A DNA stretch of 64,000 nucleotides from Flavobacterium sufflavum (lineage in GTDB: Bacteria; Bacteroidota; Bacteroidia; Flavobacteriales; Flavobacteriaceae): contig NZ_SACJ01000001.1 in NCBI RefSeq assembly GCF_004016525.1, forward strand, positions 558,001 through 622,000, written 5' to 3'. Of this stretch, positions 37,622 to 45,742 are shown one piece after another. Numbering within the stretch: position 1 is the first letter of the stretch; the number at the start of each line of letters is the position of its first letter. The notes under the pieces are model-generated. The model saw nothing but the letters and a program-made list of their open reading frames with translations, was not told where the DNA came from and ran no database searches. Made by a program: the position numbers and the translations under genes.

Positions 37622-38608
37622 ATGTCAATAAAAAACATTCGATTAGAAGTTATGCAGTTTTTGGAAAAAAACGTGACTGGCTATATGGATCAATATTTGA
37701 TACCAGTGGAGCAAATATGGCAGCCATCTGATTTTTTACCAAATTCTGAAGGAGATAATTTCTTAGAAGAAGTAAAAGAGTTACGCGAAATCTCAAAAGA
37801 TTTGCCTTATGATTTCTGGGTAGCTATGGTGGGTGATATGATTACCGAAGAAGCGCTTCCTACCTATGAAAACTGGTTGATGGAAGTAGAAGGAGTAGAT
37901 AATGAAGAAAGAAACGGATGGTCAGCCTGGGTACGTCAATGGACAGGAGAAGAAAACCGTCATGGTGATTTATTGAATAAATACTTGTATTTATCTGGTC
38001 GTGTAAATATGCGCGAAATTGAAATGACAACACAACACCTTATCAATGACGGATTTGACATTGGTACAGGTAGAGATCCATATAAAAACTTTGTTTACAC
38101 GAGTTTCCAAGAGCTTGCAACCTATGTTTCTCACAATAGAGTTTCGCAATTGGCAAAAAGCTATGGCGATAAAAAACTGTCTAAAATGTGCAAGATGATT
38201 GCCGGGGACGAAATGCGTCACCACCATGCATACAGCCATTTTGTGAGCGAAATTTTCAAGGTAGATCCTAGCGAAATGATGCTTGCTTTTCAATACATGA
38301 TGAAAGCAAAAATTGTAATGCCAGCGCATTTCCTGAGAGAATCAGGACAAAAAATAAGCTCTGCATTTGAATTATTTTCTGATTCAGCACAACGTATTGG
38401 AGTTTACACTGCCAATGATTATGTGGAGATCATGCAAAAATTAATCACCAAATGGGAAATTGATAAAATCTCAGGCCTAACAGATGAAGCCGAAAAAGCC
38501 CGTGATTATCTGATGAAATTACCAGCCAGAATGGCCAGAGTTTCTGAAAGAATAGTAATCCCTAAAGAATCTCATATTTTTAAATGGGTAGAACCGGCGA
38601 GGTTATAG
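37622..38608 (+). CDS. Acyl-ACP desaturase (ferritin-like, di-iron)
   Basis: 328 residues, soluble. Introduces a cis double bond into acyl-ACP using O2 and ferredoxin. The two di-iron motifs are plain: 'EENRHGDLLNKYL' and 'DEMRHHHAYSHFV', with further Glu ligands in 'MITEEALPTYE'. This is the plant-type stearoyl-ACP desaturase fold rather than the membrane DesA type. It is 10 nt after plsC and the pair ends at a terminator, so a two-gene membrane-lipid operon is likely. The electron donor is not encoded here. Confidence 0.93.
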   Translation: MSIKNIRLEVMQFLEKNVTGYMDQYLIPVEQIWQPSDFLPNSEGDNFLEEVKELREISKDLPYDFWVAMVGDMITEEALPTYENWLMEVEGVDNEERNGWSAWVRQWTGEENRHGDLLNKYLYLSGRVNMREIEMTTQHLINDGFDIGTGRDPYKNFVYTSFQELATYVSHNRVSQLAKSYGDKKLSKMCKMIAGDEMRHHHAYSHFVSEIFKVDPSEMMLAFQYMMKAKIVMPAHFLRESGQKISSAFELFSDSAQRIGVYTANDYVEIMQKLITKWEIDKISGLTDEAEKARDYLMKLPARMARVSERIVIPKESHIFKWVEPARL

Positions 38609-38650
38609 ATTTCAGATTGAAGATTAACGATTTCTGATTTTTTGAAATTG
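38609..38650 (+). repeat. Short intergenic AGATT-type repeat
   Basis: Imperfect repeats of 'GATTTCAGATTGAAGATT' type follow the desaturase stop. A related element lies at 39421-39450. Their similarity in non-coding DNA suggests a dispersed flavobacterial intergenic element. Confidence 0.4.
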
Positions 38651-38701
38651 CCATTGAATTTGAAATTGAGTTACAAAATTAAAATACAATTTAGTTAATT
38701 T

Positions 38702-38751
38702 AAAATGTTGATTTTTGAAGTTTAAAAGCTTTGAGAATCAACATTTTTTTT
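38702..38751 (+). terminator. Rho-independent terminator after the desaturase gene
   Basis: 'AAAATGTTGATT' (38702-38713) pairs perfectly with 'AATCAACATTTT' (38736-38747), followed by a T run to 38751. It ends only 11 nt before the ATG of the next gene, so that gene must have a promoter within or upstream of the hairpin, or depend on read-through. Confidence 0.85.
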
Positions 38752-38762
38752 AAAACAATAAC

Positions 38763-39416
38763 ATGAACAACAGCGACATTATCAGCAAAACAATCACTTT
38801 TGTAAAAGAACAACTCAATAATGCCGAAGGCGGTCACGACTGGTTTCACATCGAAAGAGTGTATAAAAACGCATTACTTATTGCGAAAGAAGAAGTTTGT
38901 AATTTGCAAATAGTCCAACTGAGTGCTTTGCTTCACGATATTGCCGACAGTAAATTTCATGATGGCGACGAATCTGTTGGACCAAAAGTAGCCAGAACAT
39001 TTCTGGAATCTCAAAATGTTGCAGGAGAAATTATCGATGTAGTTATCAATATCATCGAAAACATCTCTTTTAAAGGAGGTAATTTCGAAAAAAAATTCAG
39101 TTCGATAGAATTAGATATCGTTCAGGATGCAGACCGTTTAGACGCCATTGGAGCGATTGGAATTGCCCGAACATTCAATTATGGCGGATTTAAAAATAGA
39201 ACGCTCTACGACCCTGAAATTGCACCAAACACTAACATGAGTGCTAAAGAATACAAACGCAGTCAGGCACCAACGATTAATCATTTTTATGAAAAATTAT
39301 TGTTGCTTAAAGACAAAATGAATACGCAAACTGGAAAACAGATTGCCCAGGAAAGACACCGTTACATGGAAGGATTTTTGGCACAGTTTTATGCCGAATG
39401 GGAAGGAGAGAAATAA
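38763..39416 (+). CDS. HD-domain phosphohydrolase (YedJ-like)
   Basis: 217 residues, soluble. HD-superfamily metal sites are present: 'GGHDWFHIERV' supplies the first His, 'LSALLHDIAD' the HD pair, and 'DIVQDADRLDAIGAIGIARTF' the distal Asp with the signature of the YedJ/YpgQ group. Such enzymes are metal-dependent phosphohydrolases; related members act on nucleotides in vitro, but the physiological substrate is unclear. It stands alone, directly after a terminator, and is followed by a convergent minus-strand gene. Confidence 0.9.
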   Translation: MNNSDIISKTITFVKEQLNNAEGGHDWFHIERVYKNALLIAKEEVCNLQIVQLSALLHDIADSKFHDGDESVGPKVARTFLESQNVAGEIIDVVINIIENISFKGGNFEKKFSSIELDIVQDADRLDAIGAIGIARTFNYGGFKNRTLYDPEIAPNTNMSAKEYKRSQAPTINHFYEKLLLLKDKMNTQTGKQIAQERHRYMEGFLAQFYAEWEGEK

Positions 39417-39423
39417 AATTTTA

Positions 39424-39491
39424 GATTGCAGATTAAAGATTTCAGAAGTTTAAAACCTAAATCATTATTTATCAACACGAAATCTGCAATC
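39424..39491. repeat. Inverted repeat between convergent genes
   Basis: 'GATTGCAGATT' (39424-39434) is the exact reverse complement of 'AATCTGCAATC' (39481-39491), 46 nt apart. The right arm touches the stop codon of the minus-strand gene at 39490. It may act as a bidirectional terminator or be a remnant of the AGATT-type repeat family. Confidence 0.5.
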
Positions 39492-39888
39492 AGATTCCTT
39501 TTTCTTTCATCTCAAGAATCACATCCGAAGCACTTTTAAAAGTTGGAGCTTGTTCGGTAATACTTCCCACCCTTTTTTTGTTGAGTTTAAAAACAACATC
39601 ATTTTCTGTGGTGAATAACAAGGCACTTAAAAACGGCTTGTTCATATAAGAGGCTAATATCGGATAAGCTTCGTCTAAGCTGTGAAAACTTTCTATTTCT
39701 TCGGTTTTATATCTTGCAATTAGTGAAAGACTAAAAACATCATTTTCCAACAAAACGGGACGAACATAGATATTTTTCAATTCAGTATCACCAATGGTTT
39801 TTGCCAGGGTTAATTTGGCAAAAGTTTTATCCTCAATACTTTGTTTCACTCTTTCCCAAAAAAGGGCAAATATAGGCTCGTATGACAT
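39490..39888 (-). CDS. Hypothetical cytoplasmic protein
   Basis: 132 residues with no signal or membrane segment, starting 'MSYEPIFALFWERVKQSIED'. The sequence is well-formed (balanced composition, Lys/Glu rich, 'FHSLDEAYPILASYMN'), and the frame is not a shadow of another gene. I do not recognise the family. It follows the EEP nuclease gene by 8 nt on the same strand, so it is probably co-transcribed with it; that is the only context. Confidence 0.72.
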   Translation of the reverse strand: MSYEPIFALFWERVKQSIEDKTFAKLTLAKTIGDTELKNIYVRPVLLENDVFSLSLIARYKTEEIESFHSLDEAYPILASYMNKPFLSALLFTTENDVVFKLNKKRVGSITEQAPTFKSASDVILEMKEKGI

Positions 39889-39896
39889 GTTGTTTT

Positions 39897-40616
39897 TTAA
39901 TTATTTAATTCTGAAAATTCGCAAATCAAAGGTAAATGGTCACTTATTTCCAACCATTTTTCAATATTGCCAATTTCTATATTTTTTAAGTTTGATGAAA
40001 AATATTTACTACCAAAAACATAATCAATATGGTAAGGTTTCTCTAAGCTTCTATGAAGAAAAAAAGTAGGTAAACTTTCTTTTCCTTGCTCTTCGTTATA
40101 GAATTTATGATAAAAACTTTCAATTTCAATATCATTCAATTCTTTAATAACATCTGAATGATTCCACCATCTATCCCATTTATCCCAAATTTTATTACTG
40201 TTTAAATCGCCAACTATTAAACTTTTATTCAAATACCCCTTGTTTACTTGTAAGTACTTCCAAAATTGACCAATATATCCGAATGTTGGTGAATTGTTAC
40301 TATGCGCCCAAATGGCTAACAATTCAAATTCATTATTGACAGAACAAGGTAAAAAGTATTTTACTTTATGACCTTTAAAATTATCCGACCAATCTAATTT
40401 TTGTAATTTAATATCTGAATTTGCAAAAATACCTATTCCTTTATTTTTATTATCTCCAATCCATAAATGATTATTAGCCCAATTAAAATATTCTTTGTGT
40501 TTTACTTCAAATGGATTTTCACATTCTTGAATGATATAAATATCGGCATTTAAACTTTTTAACTGTTCAAACTTTTTTCTTAAAGCGCCATTACAATTCC
40601 ATGTTACAATTTTCAA
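39897..40616 (-). CDS. Endonuclease/exonuclease/phosphatase (EEP) family protein
   Basis: 239 residues. The EEP fold motifs appear in order: 'VTWNCNGALRKKF' (N-terminal metal Asn), 'DIYIIQECENP' (catalytic Glu in QE), 'AIWAHSNN', 'IVGDLNSNKIWD' (Asp/Asn pair) and the C-terminal 'SDHLPLICEF' with the SDH catalytic triad. Members hydrolyse phosphodiesters of nucleic acids or phospholipids with Mg2+. No signal peptide is present, so it acts in the cytosol. The substrate cannot be told from sequence. It is the first gene of a two-gene unit. Confidence 0.9.
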   Translation of the reverse strand: MKIVTWNCNGALRKKFEQLKSLNADIYIIQECENPFEVKHKEYFNWANNHLWIGDNKNKGIGIFANSDIKLQKLDWSDNFKGHKVKYFLPCSVNNEFELLAIWAHSNNSPTFGYIGQFWKYLQVNKGYLNKSLIVGDLNSNKIWDKWDRWWNHSDVIKELNDIEIESFYHKFYNEEQGKESLPTFFLHRSLEKPYHIDYVFGSKYFSSNLKNIEIGNIEKWLEISDHLPLICEFSELNN

Positions 40617-40639
40617 ATTGACACCTTTTAAGATTTTAA

Positions 40640-40647
40640 CAAATATA
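40640..40647 (-). promoter_or_regulatory. -7 promoter element (TATATTTG) of the EEP gene
   Basis: On the minus strand the site fits TAnnTTTG, 24 nt upstream of the ATG at 40616. It lies in the 87-nt gap after the crotonase gene. Confidence 0.5.
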
Positions 40648-40703
40648 ATTCTGTTATAAATTACTCCTCGTCCTAATATGAAACTACAAATTGAAGACTT
40701 TCT

Positions 40704-41486
40704 TTATTCTCCTGTAAAAACCGCTTTTCTTTTTTCCAAAAAGGCTTTTGTTCCTTCTTTGAAATCTACCGTTCCAAAACATTTTCCAAAAGATTTTATT
40801 TCGGTTTCAAAACCATTTTCCCCTTCTTTATAATTAGCATTTACAGCATTGATAGCCATACTAATCGCAGCTGGTGAGTTTTTAATGATTTTTTGCGCTA
40901 TTTCTATACTAAAAGGCAATAACTCGTCTACCGAAACAACATGATTCACTAAACCGGTTCTATAAGCCTCCTCAGCTGTTACCATTCCTGCTGTAAGAAT
41001 CATTTCCATAGCACGCCCTTTACCAATCAATTGTGGCAAACGCTGTGTTCCTCCATAACCAGGGATAACACCTAATGAAACTTCAGGCAATCCCATTCGA
41101 GCATTATCTGAGGCAACACGAATATGACAAGCCATGGCCAATTCTAGTCCGCCTCCAAGAGCAAATCCGTTAATGGCTGCGATAACAGGCACTCTTAAAT
41201 TTTCGACAAAATTAAACAAAGTATCTTGGCCTTGAGCCGATAACTGAATTCCTTCTTCGACAGAAAATTTGGCAAATTCAGCGATATCAGCGCCGGCCAC
41301 AAAAGCTTTTTGACCACTACCCGTTAAAATAATAGCTCGTGTATCTTGATTTTGTTCCAATTCCTCAAAAGCATGATGTAATTCCTGAATGGTAAGCTTA
41401 TTTAAAGCATTTAATTTTTCCGGGCGATTAATGGTAATAGTTGCAATATTATGCTCTTTGGCAATCAAAATATTTTTGTAGCTCAT
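40704..41486 (-). CDS. Enoyl-CoA hydratase/isomerase (crotonase family)
   Basis: 260 residues. The oxyanion-hole sequences 'AFVAGADIAEF' and 'GFALGGGLELAMACHIRVA' are present, and both catalytic glutamates of true hydratases can be placed: one in 'GGLELAM', the other in 'MGLPEVSLGVIPGYGGTQRL'. It should hydrate trans-2-enoyl-CoA to 3-hydroxyacyl-CoA, most like crotonyl/short-chain enzymes. No other beta-oxidation gene is nearby; it follows the histidine kinase gene by 9 nt, so it may be co-transcribed with that gene rather than with lipid genes. Confidence 0.92.
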   Translation of the reverse strand: MSYKNILIAKEHNIATITINRPEKLNALNKLTIQELHHAFEELEQNQDTRAIILTGSGQKAFVAGADIAEFAKFSVEEGIQLSAQGQDTLFNFVENLRVPVIAAINGFALGGGLELAMACHIRVASDNARMGLPEVSLGVIPGYGGTQRLPQLIGKGRAMEMILTAGMVTAEEAYRTGLVNHVVSVDELLPFSIEIAQKIIKNSPAAISMAINAVNANYKEGENGFETEIKSFGKCFGTVDFKEGTKAFLEKRKAVFTGE

Positions 41487-41495
41487 TGTATTGAT

Positions 41496-42968
41496 TTAAG
41501 AGTTAATAATTGGTAAAGAAACTGTAAAACGAGTTCCTTTTCCGTATTCTGTTTCAAAGCTAATGCTGCCTTTATAATTTTCGATAATATTCTTTATAAT
41601 TCCCAATCCCAATCCCATTCCACTGCTTTTGGTAGTAAACTTAGGTTCGAATATACGATTTATGTCCTCCTCTTTAATTCCTATTCCGTTGTCCTCAACA
41701 AGAATTAAAACGTTATTTCCCTCCTTCTTCACCGAAACAGAGATGATTTTATTCTCTTGTTCCTCCGGAATGGATTGAATGGCATTTTTTACTAAGTTAG
41801 TAATAATTCGAATTAATTGTGTACGATCTACTATGGAAATAATCTCTGCAGCATCACTTTCAAAAACAATATGATTCTCATTGAAAATATCCAAAGCCAG
41901 TTCTACCACCTCCACCACATTTAGGGTTTCGTTTTGCTGGGCCGGCATCGAAGCAAAATTCGAAAATGCAGAAGCCACAGCACTCATCGTATCAATTTGT
42001 TGAATCAAGGTTTCGGAGTAATCGTTCATCTTCTGTTTGATATCAGCATCTTCAGGGTTGAATTTTCGCTGAAAACTCTGCACCGTCAATCGCATAGGTG
42101 TCAATGGATTTTTAATCTCATGGGCTACCTGTTTTGCCATTTCACGCCAGGCCTCTTCCCTTTCGCTTTGCGCTAATTTAATGGCACTTTTTTCCAATTC
42201 ATCCACCATTTGGTTGTAACCATTAATCAACAAATTGATTTCTTTACTGCTCGCTGAGAGTAAGATCTTTTCGTTTTTTTGATTCAATCGCGTTTCGTTT
42301 AATTTATCCGAAATGGTTTTTAAAGACTTAGTTATATAGGCCGAAAGAAAATAAGCCAGAGCAAAAGCCACAATCAACATAAAAGAATAAACCTGACCCA
42401 GACGAATAAGAAAACTACTTAACTCCTTTTCATAAAAGCCATCGTCTTCCTGATAGGGTAAGTTTAAAACACCCAGTGGTTTGAATTTATCGTCTTTAAT
42501 TTGGGTGAACGAAGATCTGTTTTTGATACCGTTTATGGTTTTTATATCCACATAACGTTTCTCAATCGAAGAACGGACGAGCTTCAAAATATATTCAGGA
42601 ATAGGCGGCGAAATTTTATCCACCGAAAAAGATTCTTTGGAAGATTTCAACAACTTTCCATGAAGATCATAAATATTGATTTCAATATTATGAATATGTG
42701 CCAACTCGTGGATTTTATCCTTAAAAATTAATTCTAAATTTTCGGTCGTAAGCGGATAAGTAGTTGTTGACAGTACAAAATTAATGTGTTCCTTAACCGC
42801 GTTTTCCTTGCGCTCTAAACGCTCTTCATGGTATTCTTTAGCCTCATTTTTAAACTGAATAATCGAAATAGAAGCTAACAAAATAGAAGAAACAATTATC
42901 ACTACGATCATCGAAAGAAAGATTCGAACTCGCAACGAAAGCATTGATAATTTGAAGATTCTAAGCAT
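41496..42968 (-). CDS. Sensor histidine kinase, NtrY-like
   Basis: 490 residues. Two membrane segments (~14-37 and ~193-212) enclose a periplasmic sensor of ~155 residues; HAMP-like linker ~212-265; HisKA with His283 in 'MAKQVAHEIKNPLTPMRL', the exact form seen in NtrY-type kinases; HATPase with N box 'LVKNAIQSIP', G1 'VEDNGIGIKEEDI' and G2 'SSGMGLGLGIIKNI'. No response regulator is adjacent, so it is an orphan by position. Upstream on the same strand are hemJ and hemH (63-nt gap with an inverted repeat), downstream the crotonase. Signal unknown. Confidence 0.93.
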   Translation of the reverse strand: MLRIFKLSMLSLRVRIFLSMIVVIIVSSILLASISIIQFKNEAKEYHEERLERKENAVKEHINFVLSTTTYPLTTENLELIFKDKIHELAHIHNIEINIYDLHGKLLKSSKESFSVDKISPPIPEYILKLVRSSIEKRYVDIKTINGIKNRSSFTQIKDDKFKPLGVLNLPYQEDDGFYEKELSSFLIRLGQVYSFMLIVAFALAYFLSAYITKSLKTISDKLNETRLNQKNEKILLSASSKEINLLINGYNQMVDELEKSAIKLAQSEREEAWREMAKQVAHEIKNPLTPMRLTVQSFQRKFNPEDADIKQKMNDYSETLIQQIDTMSAVASAFSNFASMPAQQNETLNVVEVVELALDIFNENHIVFESDAAEIISIVDRTQLIRIITNLVKNAIQSIPEEQENKIISVSVKKEGNNVLILVEDNGIGIKEEDINRIFEPKFTTKSSGMGLGLGIIKNIIENYKGSISFETEYGKGTRFTVSLPIINS

Positions 42969-42973
42969 AGTTT

Positions 42974-43023
42974 TTAGTGTTCAGTATTCAGTTTCTTTAG
43001 TGTTCAGTGCCAACTGAATACTG
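42974..43023 (-). repeat. Direct and inverted repeats between hemJ and the kinase gene
   Basis: 'TTAGTGTTCAGT' occurs twice (42974-42985 and 42997-43008). 'CAGTATTCAGT' (42982-42992) is the exact reverse complement of 'ACTGAATACTG' (43013-43023), with a 20-nt loop. The stem could terminate or attenuate hemJ transcription, or be a dispersed intergenic repeat. Confidence 0.6.
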
Positions 43024-43031
43024 TTAACTGC

Positions 43032-43583
43032 TTACTGTTTTCTCTCTCTGATTCTTTTATAAAATTTAAAACCCAGCATAATTAAAACCGAAAATAAAAC
43101 AATCCCAATTACGCCATAAATCCAGTTGACAGCATTTTTTAAAATTACTAAAAATACTACTGCAAAAAGAATGATGGTAGCCCCTTCATTCCACAAACGC
43201 ATGAAATTCGTCGTGTATTTTACGGCATCATTTTGCAATTGTTTAAATATCTGGTGGCATTTTAAATGATACAAATACAACACAAAAACAAAGCCAAGTT
43301 TAACATGCATCCAGGGCATTTGCAACCAGGCATTTCCCGTAGGGGTAAAAAACAGCATCCAAAACGCAAAAAAACTTGCCAAAACCGCCGATGGCCAGGT
43401 AATAATATACCACAGCCTATAACTCATGATTTTAAACTGTTTTTGTAAAATCTCTTTTTCAGGTGAAGGTTTATCGGCTGCTTCGATTTGATATACAAAC
43501 AAACGAACAATATAAAAAAGCCCGGAAAACCAAGTGATTACAAAAATAAGATGTAACGATTTTAAGTAGTTATAGTACTCCAT
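43032..43583 (-). CDS. hemJ: HemJ-type protoporphyrinogen IX oxidase (CopD-like membrane protein)
   Basis: 183 residues with four to five membrane segments. The N-terminus 'YLKSLHLIFVITWFSGLFYIVRLFVY' minus its ends, and 'LWYIITWPSAVLASFFA' and 'PWMHVKLGFVF' match the UPF0093/HemJ family, including the conserved His of helix 1 (KSLHLI) and 'HVKL'. HemJ oxidises protoporphyrinogen IX to protoporphyrin IX, the step directly before ferrochelatase, and hemH is the next gene upstream (36-nt gap), which supports the call over a copper-transport CopD. It supplies the oxidase step missing from the hemA-B operon. Confidence 0.87.
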   Translation of the reverse strand: MEYYNYLKSLHLIFVITWFSGLFYIVRLFVYQIEAADKPSPEKEILQKQFKIMSYRLWYIITWPSAVLASFFAFWMLFFTPTGNAWLQMPWMHVKLGFVFVLYLYHLKCHQIFKQLQNDAVKYTTNFMRLWNEGATIILFAVVFLVILKNAVNWIYGVIGIVLFSVLIMLGFKFYKRIRERKQ

Positions 43584-43619
43584 TATAAAGTCTTTTTTCT
43601 TTACTCTTTGTTCTATTTT

Positions 43620-44633
43620 CTATTTCGCCCAATCGTTAATCCAATTCCCAACAGTTTTACACCATTCGTCATCGTCATTTAAACAAGGAATTGCCAAGAA
43701 ATCTTCGCCACCGTGTTCTTCGAAATCTTCTTTGGCACGCATGGCAATTTCTTCTAAGGTTTCTAAACAATCTGAAACAAAAGCAGGAGTTACTACAGCC
43801 AATTTTTTAATTCCTTTAGCAGGCATGTTATTGATCTCGATATCGGTATAAGGTTCCAGCCATTTATCGCCTGCTAATCGGGATTGAAAAGTCAAGCTGT
43901 ATTTGTCTTTTGGAATACCTAGTTTTTCTATTACCAATTTTGTGGTTTCATAACACTGGTGACGGTAGCAAAAATCGTGTGCTGGTGATGGCGTATTACA
44001 ACATGAACCATCAATTTTACAATGAGATTTGGTTACATCAGTCTTACGAATGTGACGCTCTGGAATTCCGTGATAAGAAAATAACAAATGATCGTAATCA
44101 AACCCATTTAAATGCTTTTTCATCGAATCTGCCAAATTCTGAATATAATCTGGTTTGTTATAAAACGCAGGAACATCCGTAAACGTCATTTGAGGAAATT
44201 TCTTTTTACGAATTTCTTCTGCTTTCACTAAAATGGTCAATGTCGAAGCCATCGCATATTGAGGATACAATGGAAAAAGTAATACTTCGGTAACGCCTTT
44301 ATCATGCAATTCCTGCAAGCCTTTTTCGATGGTCATAGTTCCATAACGCATGGCTAAAGCAACAGGAACATTTACTAAAGGCTGTACTTTTTGCTGCATT
44401 CTTTCAGAAAGAACTACTAAAGGGGAACCTTCGTCCCACCAAATTTTTGCGTAAGCATGAGCTGATTCCTCTGGTCTTTTTCTCAAAATAATACCACGAA
44501 CTAATAAGGCACGCAACAAATACGGAACGTCAATTACGTATTTATCCATCAAAAATTCGTCTAAATACGGTTTTACATCTTTTGGGGTAGGACTCTCTGG
44601 AGAACCTAAATTTACTAATAATACGCCTTTCAT
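43620..44633 (-). CDS. hemH: Ferrochelatase
   Basis: 337 residues, normal length. Inserts Fe2+ into protoporphyrin IX, the last step of protoheme synthesis. Family blocks are clear: 'GVLLVNLGSPESPTPKDVKPYL', read only in part, 'LVVLSERMQQKV', 'LFPLYPQYAMAST', the catalytic His in 'LFSYHGIPERHIRK', and 'TFQSRLAGDKWLEPYTD'. A Cys cluster around 'HCKIDGSCCNTPSP' is present but this is not by itself proof of a [2Fe-2S] site. Transcribed from its own -7 element, with hemJ downstream, away from the other hem genes by 5 kb. Confidence 0.97.
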   Translation of the reverse strand: MKGVLLVNLGSPESPTPKDVKPYLDEFLMDKYVIDVPYLLRALLVRGIILRKRPEESAHAYAKIWWDEGSPLVVLSERMQQKVQPLVNVPVALAMRYGTMTIEKGLQELHDKGVTEVLLFPLYPQYAMASTLTILVKAEEIRKKKFPQMTFTDVPAFYNKPDYIQNLADSMKKHLNGFDYDHLLFSYHGIPERHIRKTDVTKSHCKIDGSCCNTPSPAHDFCYRHQCYETTKLVIEKLGIPKDKYSLTFQSRLAGDKWLEPYTDIEINNMPAKGIKKLAVVTPAFVSDCLETLEEIAMRAKEDFEEHGGEDFLAIPCLNDDDEWCKTVGNWINDWAK

Positions 44634-44654
44634 TGTGTTTATTTAATTTTTCGT

Positions 44655-44662
44655 CAAAAGTA
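44655..44662 (-). promoter_or_regulatory. -7 promoter element (TACTTTTG) of hemH-hemJ
   Basis: Minus-strand match to TAnnTTTG, 22 nt upstream of the hemH ATG at 44633. Confidence 0.5.
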
Positions 44663-44737
44663 GTACAAGTCACTTTTTAGAAACATGATAAATGTTATTT
44701 TTTACTTATGCTTTTATATATAAAGCCAATACTGTTT

Positions 44738-45604
44738 TTACATATTAGTATTAATCGACATCAAATATTTTTTTGGAGTGGTTCCAAATTTCTTCTTGAA
44801 AGCAGCTATGAAATGACTTCCGGTGCTGTAACCTATTTTCAAACCTACTTCGTTCACATTATAAGAACCGCTGTCGAGTAATTTTCGGGCATAATCCATT
44901 TTGTAATCAAACAGAAAACCATAAACGGTGTCACCATAAATTTGCTTGAAACCCATTTTGAGTTTTTTCAAATTCAAACCAACCTGGTCAGCTAATTCCT
45001 GTAATCCTGGCGGTTCAGCCATGTTAGCAATAATAACCTCTTTGGCTTTTTTGATTTTCAACACATTTTCTTCATCTACCAAAAACGGACATTGTTCCGC
45101 ATTTGGATCCTCATTTCGATTGAAAAAAAGACTCAATAATTCGTATCCTTTTCCTTTGTAATACAGGTTTTTTATCGACGGATTCAGGTTGTAATGAAAC
45201 ATTTGGTTCAAAACAATAGCCATCGACGGACTGATATCACTCTCGTTATAGTATTTTTTTTCCTGATTTTCTTTGCTCAAAAACGGAATATGCTCCGCAT
45301 CATTGGTAAACAATCCGTGAAATTTTTTAATGGAAACAAATATAGAAATCAACCAGGTTTTAGGAGCAACTTCTACATTTAGAGGCAATTCTTTTTCGGT
45401 ATTATAAAACAACAATGCTTTTTCTTCATTGAGTTTTAAATTATAATTTCCCTGATTAAAAATATAATTGGCACTTCCTTTTAAACCAAAATGAAATTGG
45501 ATTAAACCCAGCTGTACAGGACGTTGAAAAGTTAAAACCTCATCAGTATTATTTTGAAAACGAATTAAAATAAAATCGTCGTCAATCTTTATTTCTTCCT
45601 CCAT
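44738..45604 (-). CDS. AraC-family transcriptional regulator
   Basis: 288 residues. An N-terminal cupin-like sensory half (~1-170) and a C-terminal AraC double HTH (~190-285): 'EPPGLQELADQVGLNLKKLKMGFKQ' in part, and 'NVNEVGLKIGYSTGSHFIAAFKKKFGTTPKKY' in part. It sits between hemH and the YceI/cytochrome pair, all on the minus strand, in a heme-rich neighbourhood. The position suggests control of one of these sets, perhaps by an iron- or heme-linked signal as in some AraC regulators of siderophore genes, but no ligand or target is shown by the sequence. Confidence 0.9.
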   Translation of the reverse strand: MEEEIKIDDDFILIRFQNNTDEVLTFQRPVQLGLIQFHFGLKGSANYIFNQGNYNLKLNEEKALLFYNTEKELPLNVEVAPKTWLISIFVSIKKFHGLFTNDAEHIPFLSKENQEKKYYNESDISPSMAIVLNQMFHYNLNPSIKNLYYKGKGYELLSLFFNRNEDPNAEQCPFLVDEENVLKIKKAKEVIIANMAEPPGLQELADQVGLNLKKLKMGFKQIYGDTVYGFLFDYKMDYARKLLDSGSYNVNEVGLKIGYSTGSHFIAAFKKKFGTTPKKYLMSINTNM

Positions 45605-45668
45605 TTTTTTGATTTACTTAATTCAACTTACTCTTGCCGTTTTTAGTTAAACGACTCATTTGGTCTTT

Positions 45669-45676
45669 CAAAATTA
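45669..45676 (-). promoter_or_regulatory. -7 promoter element (TAATTTTG) of the AraC regulator
   Basis: Minus-strand TAnnTTTG match, 65 nt upstream of the ATG at 45604. Confidence 0.4.
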
Positions 45677-45742
45677 AATCTTTTTGATGGTTAATTGTTT
45701 ACTTCCGTCTAAATTTATAAAATCTTTAATTTTTTGAACTCC

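Noticed and set aside
43032..43583. CopD-type copper transport protein
   Set aside because: The helix-1 His pattern and the place next to hemH fit HemJ; no copper genes are near.
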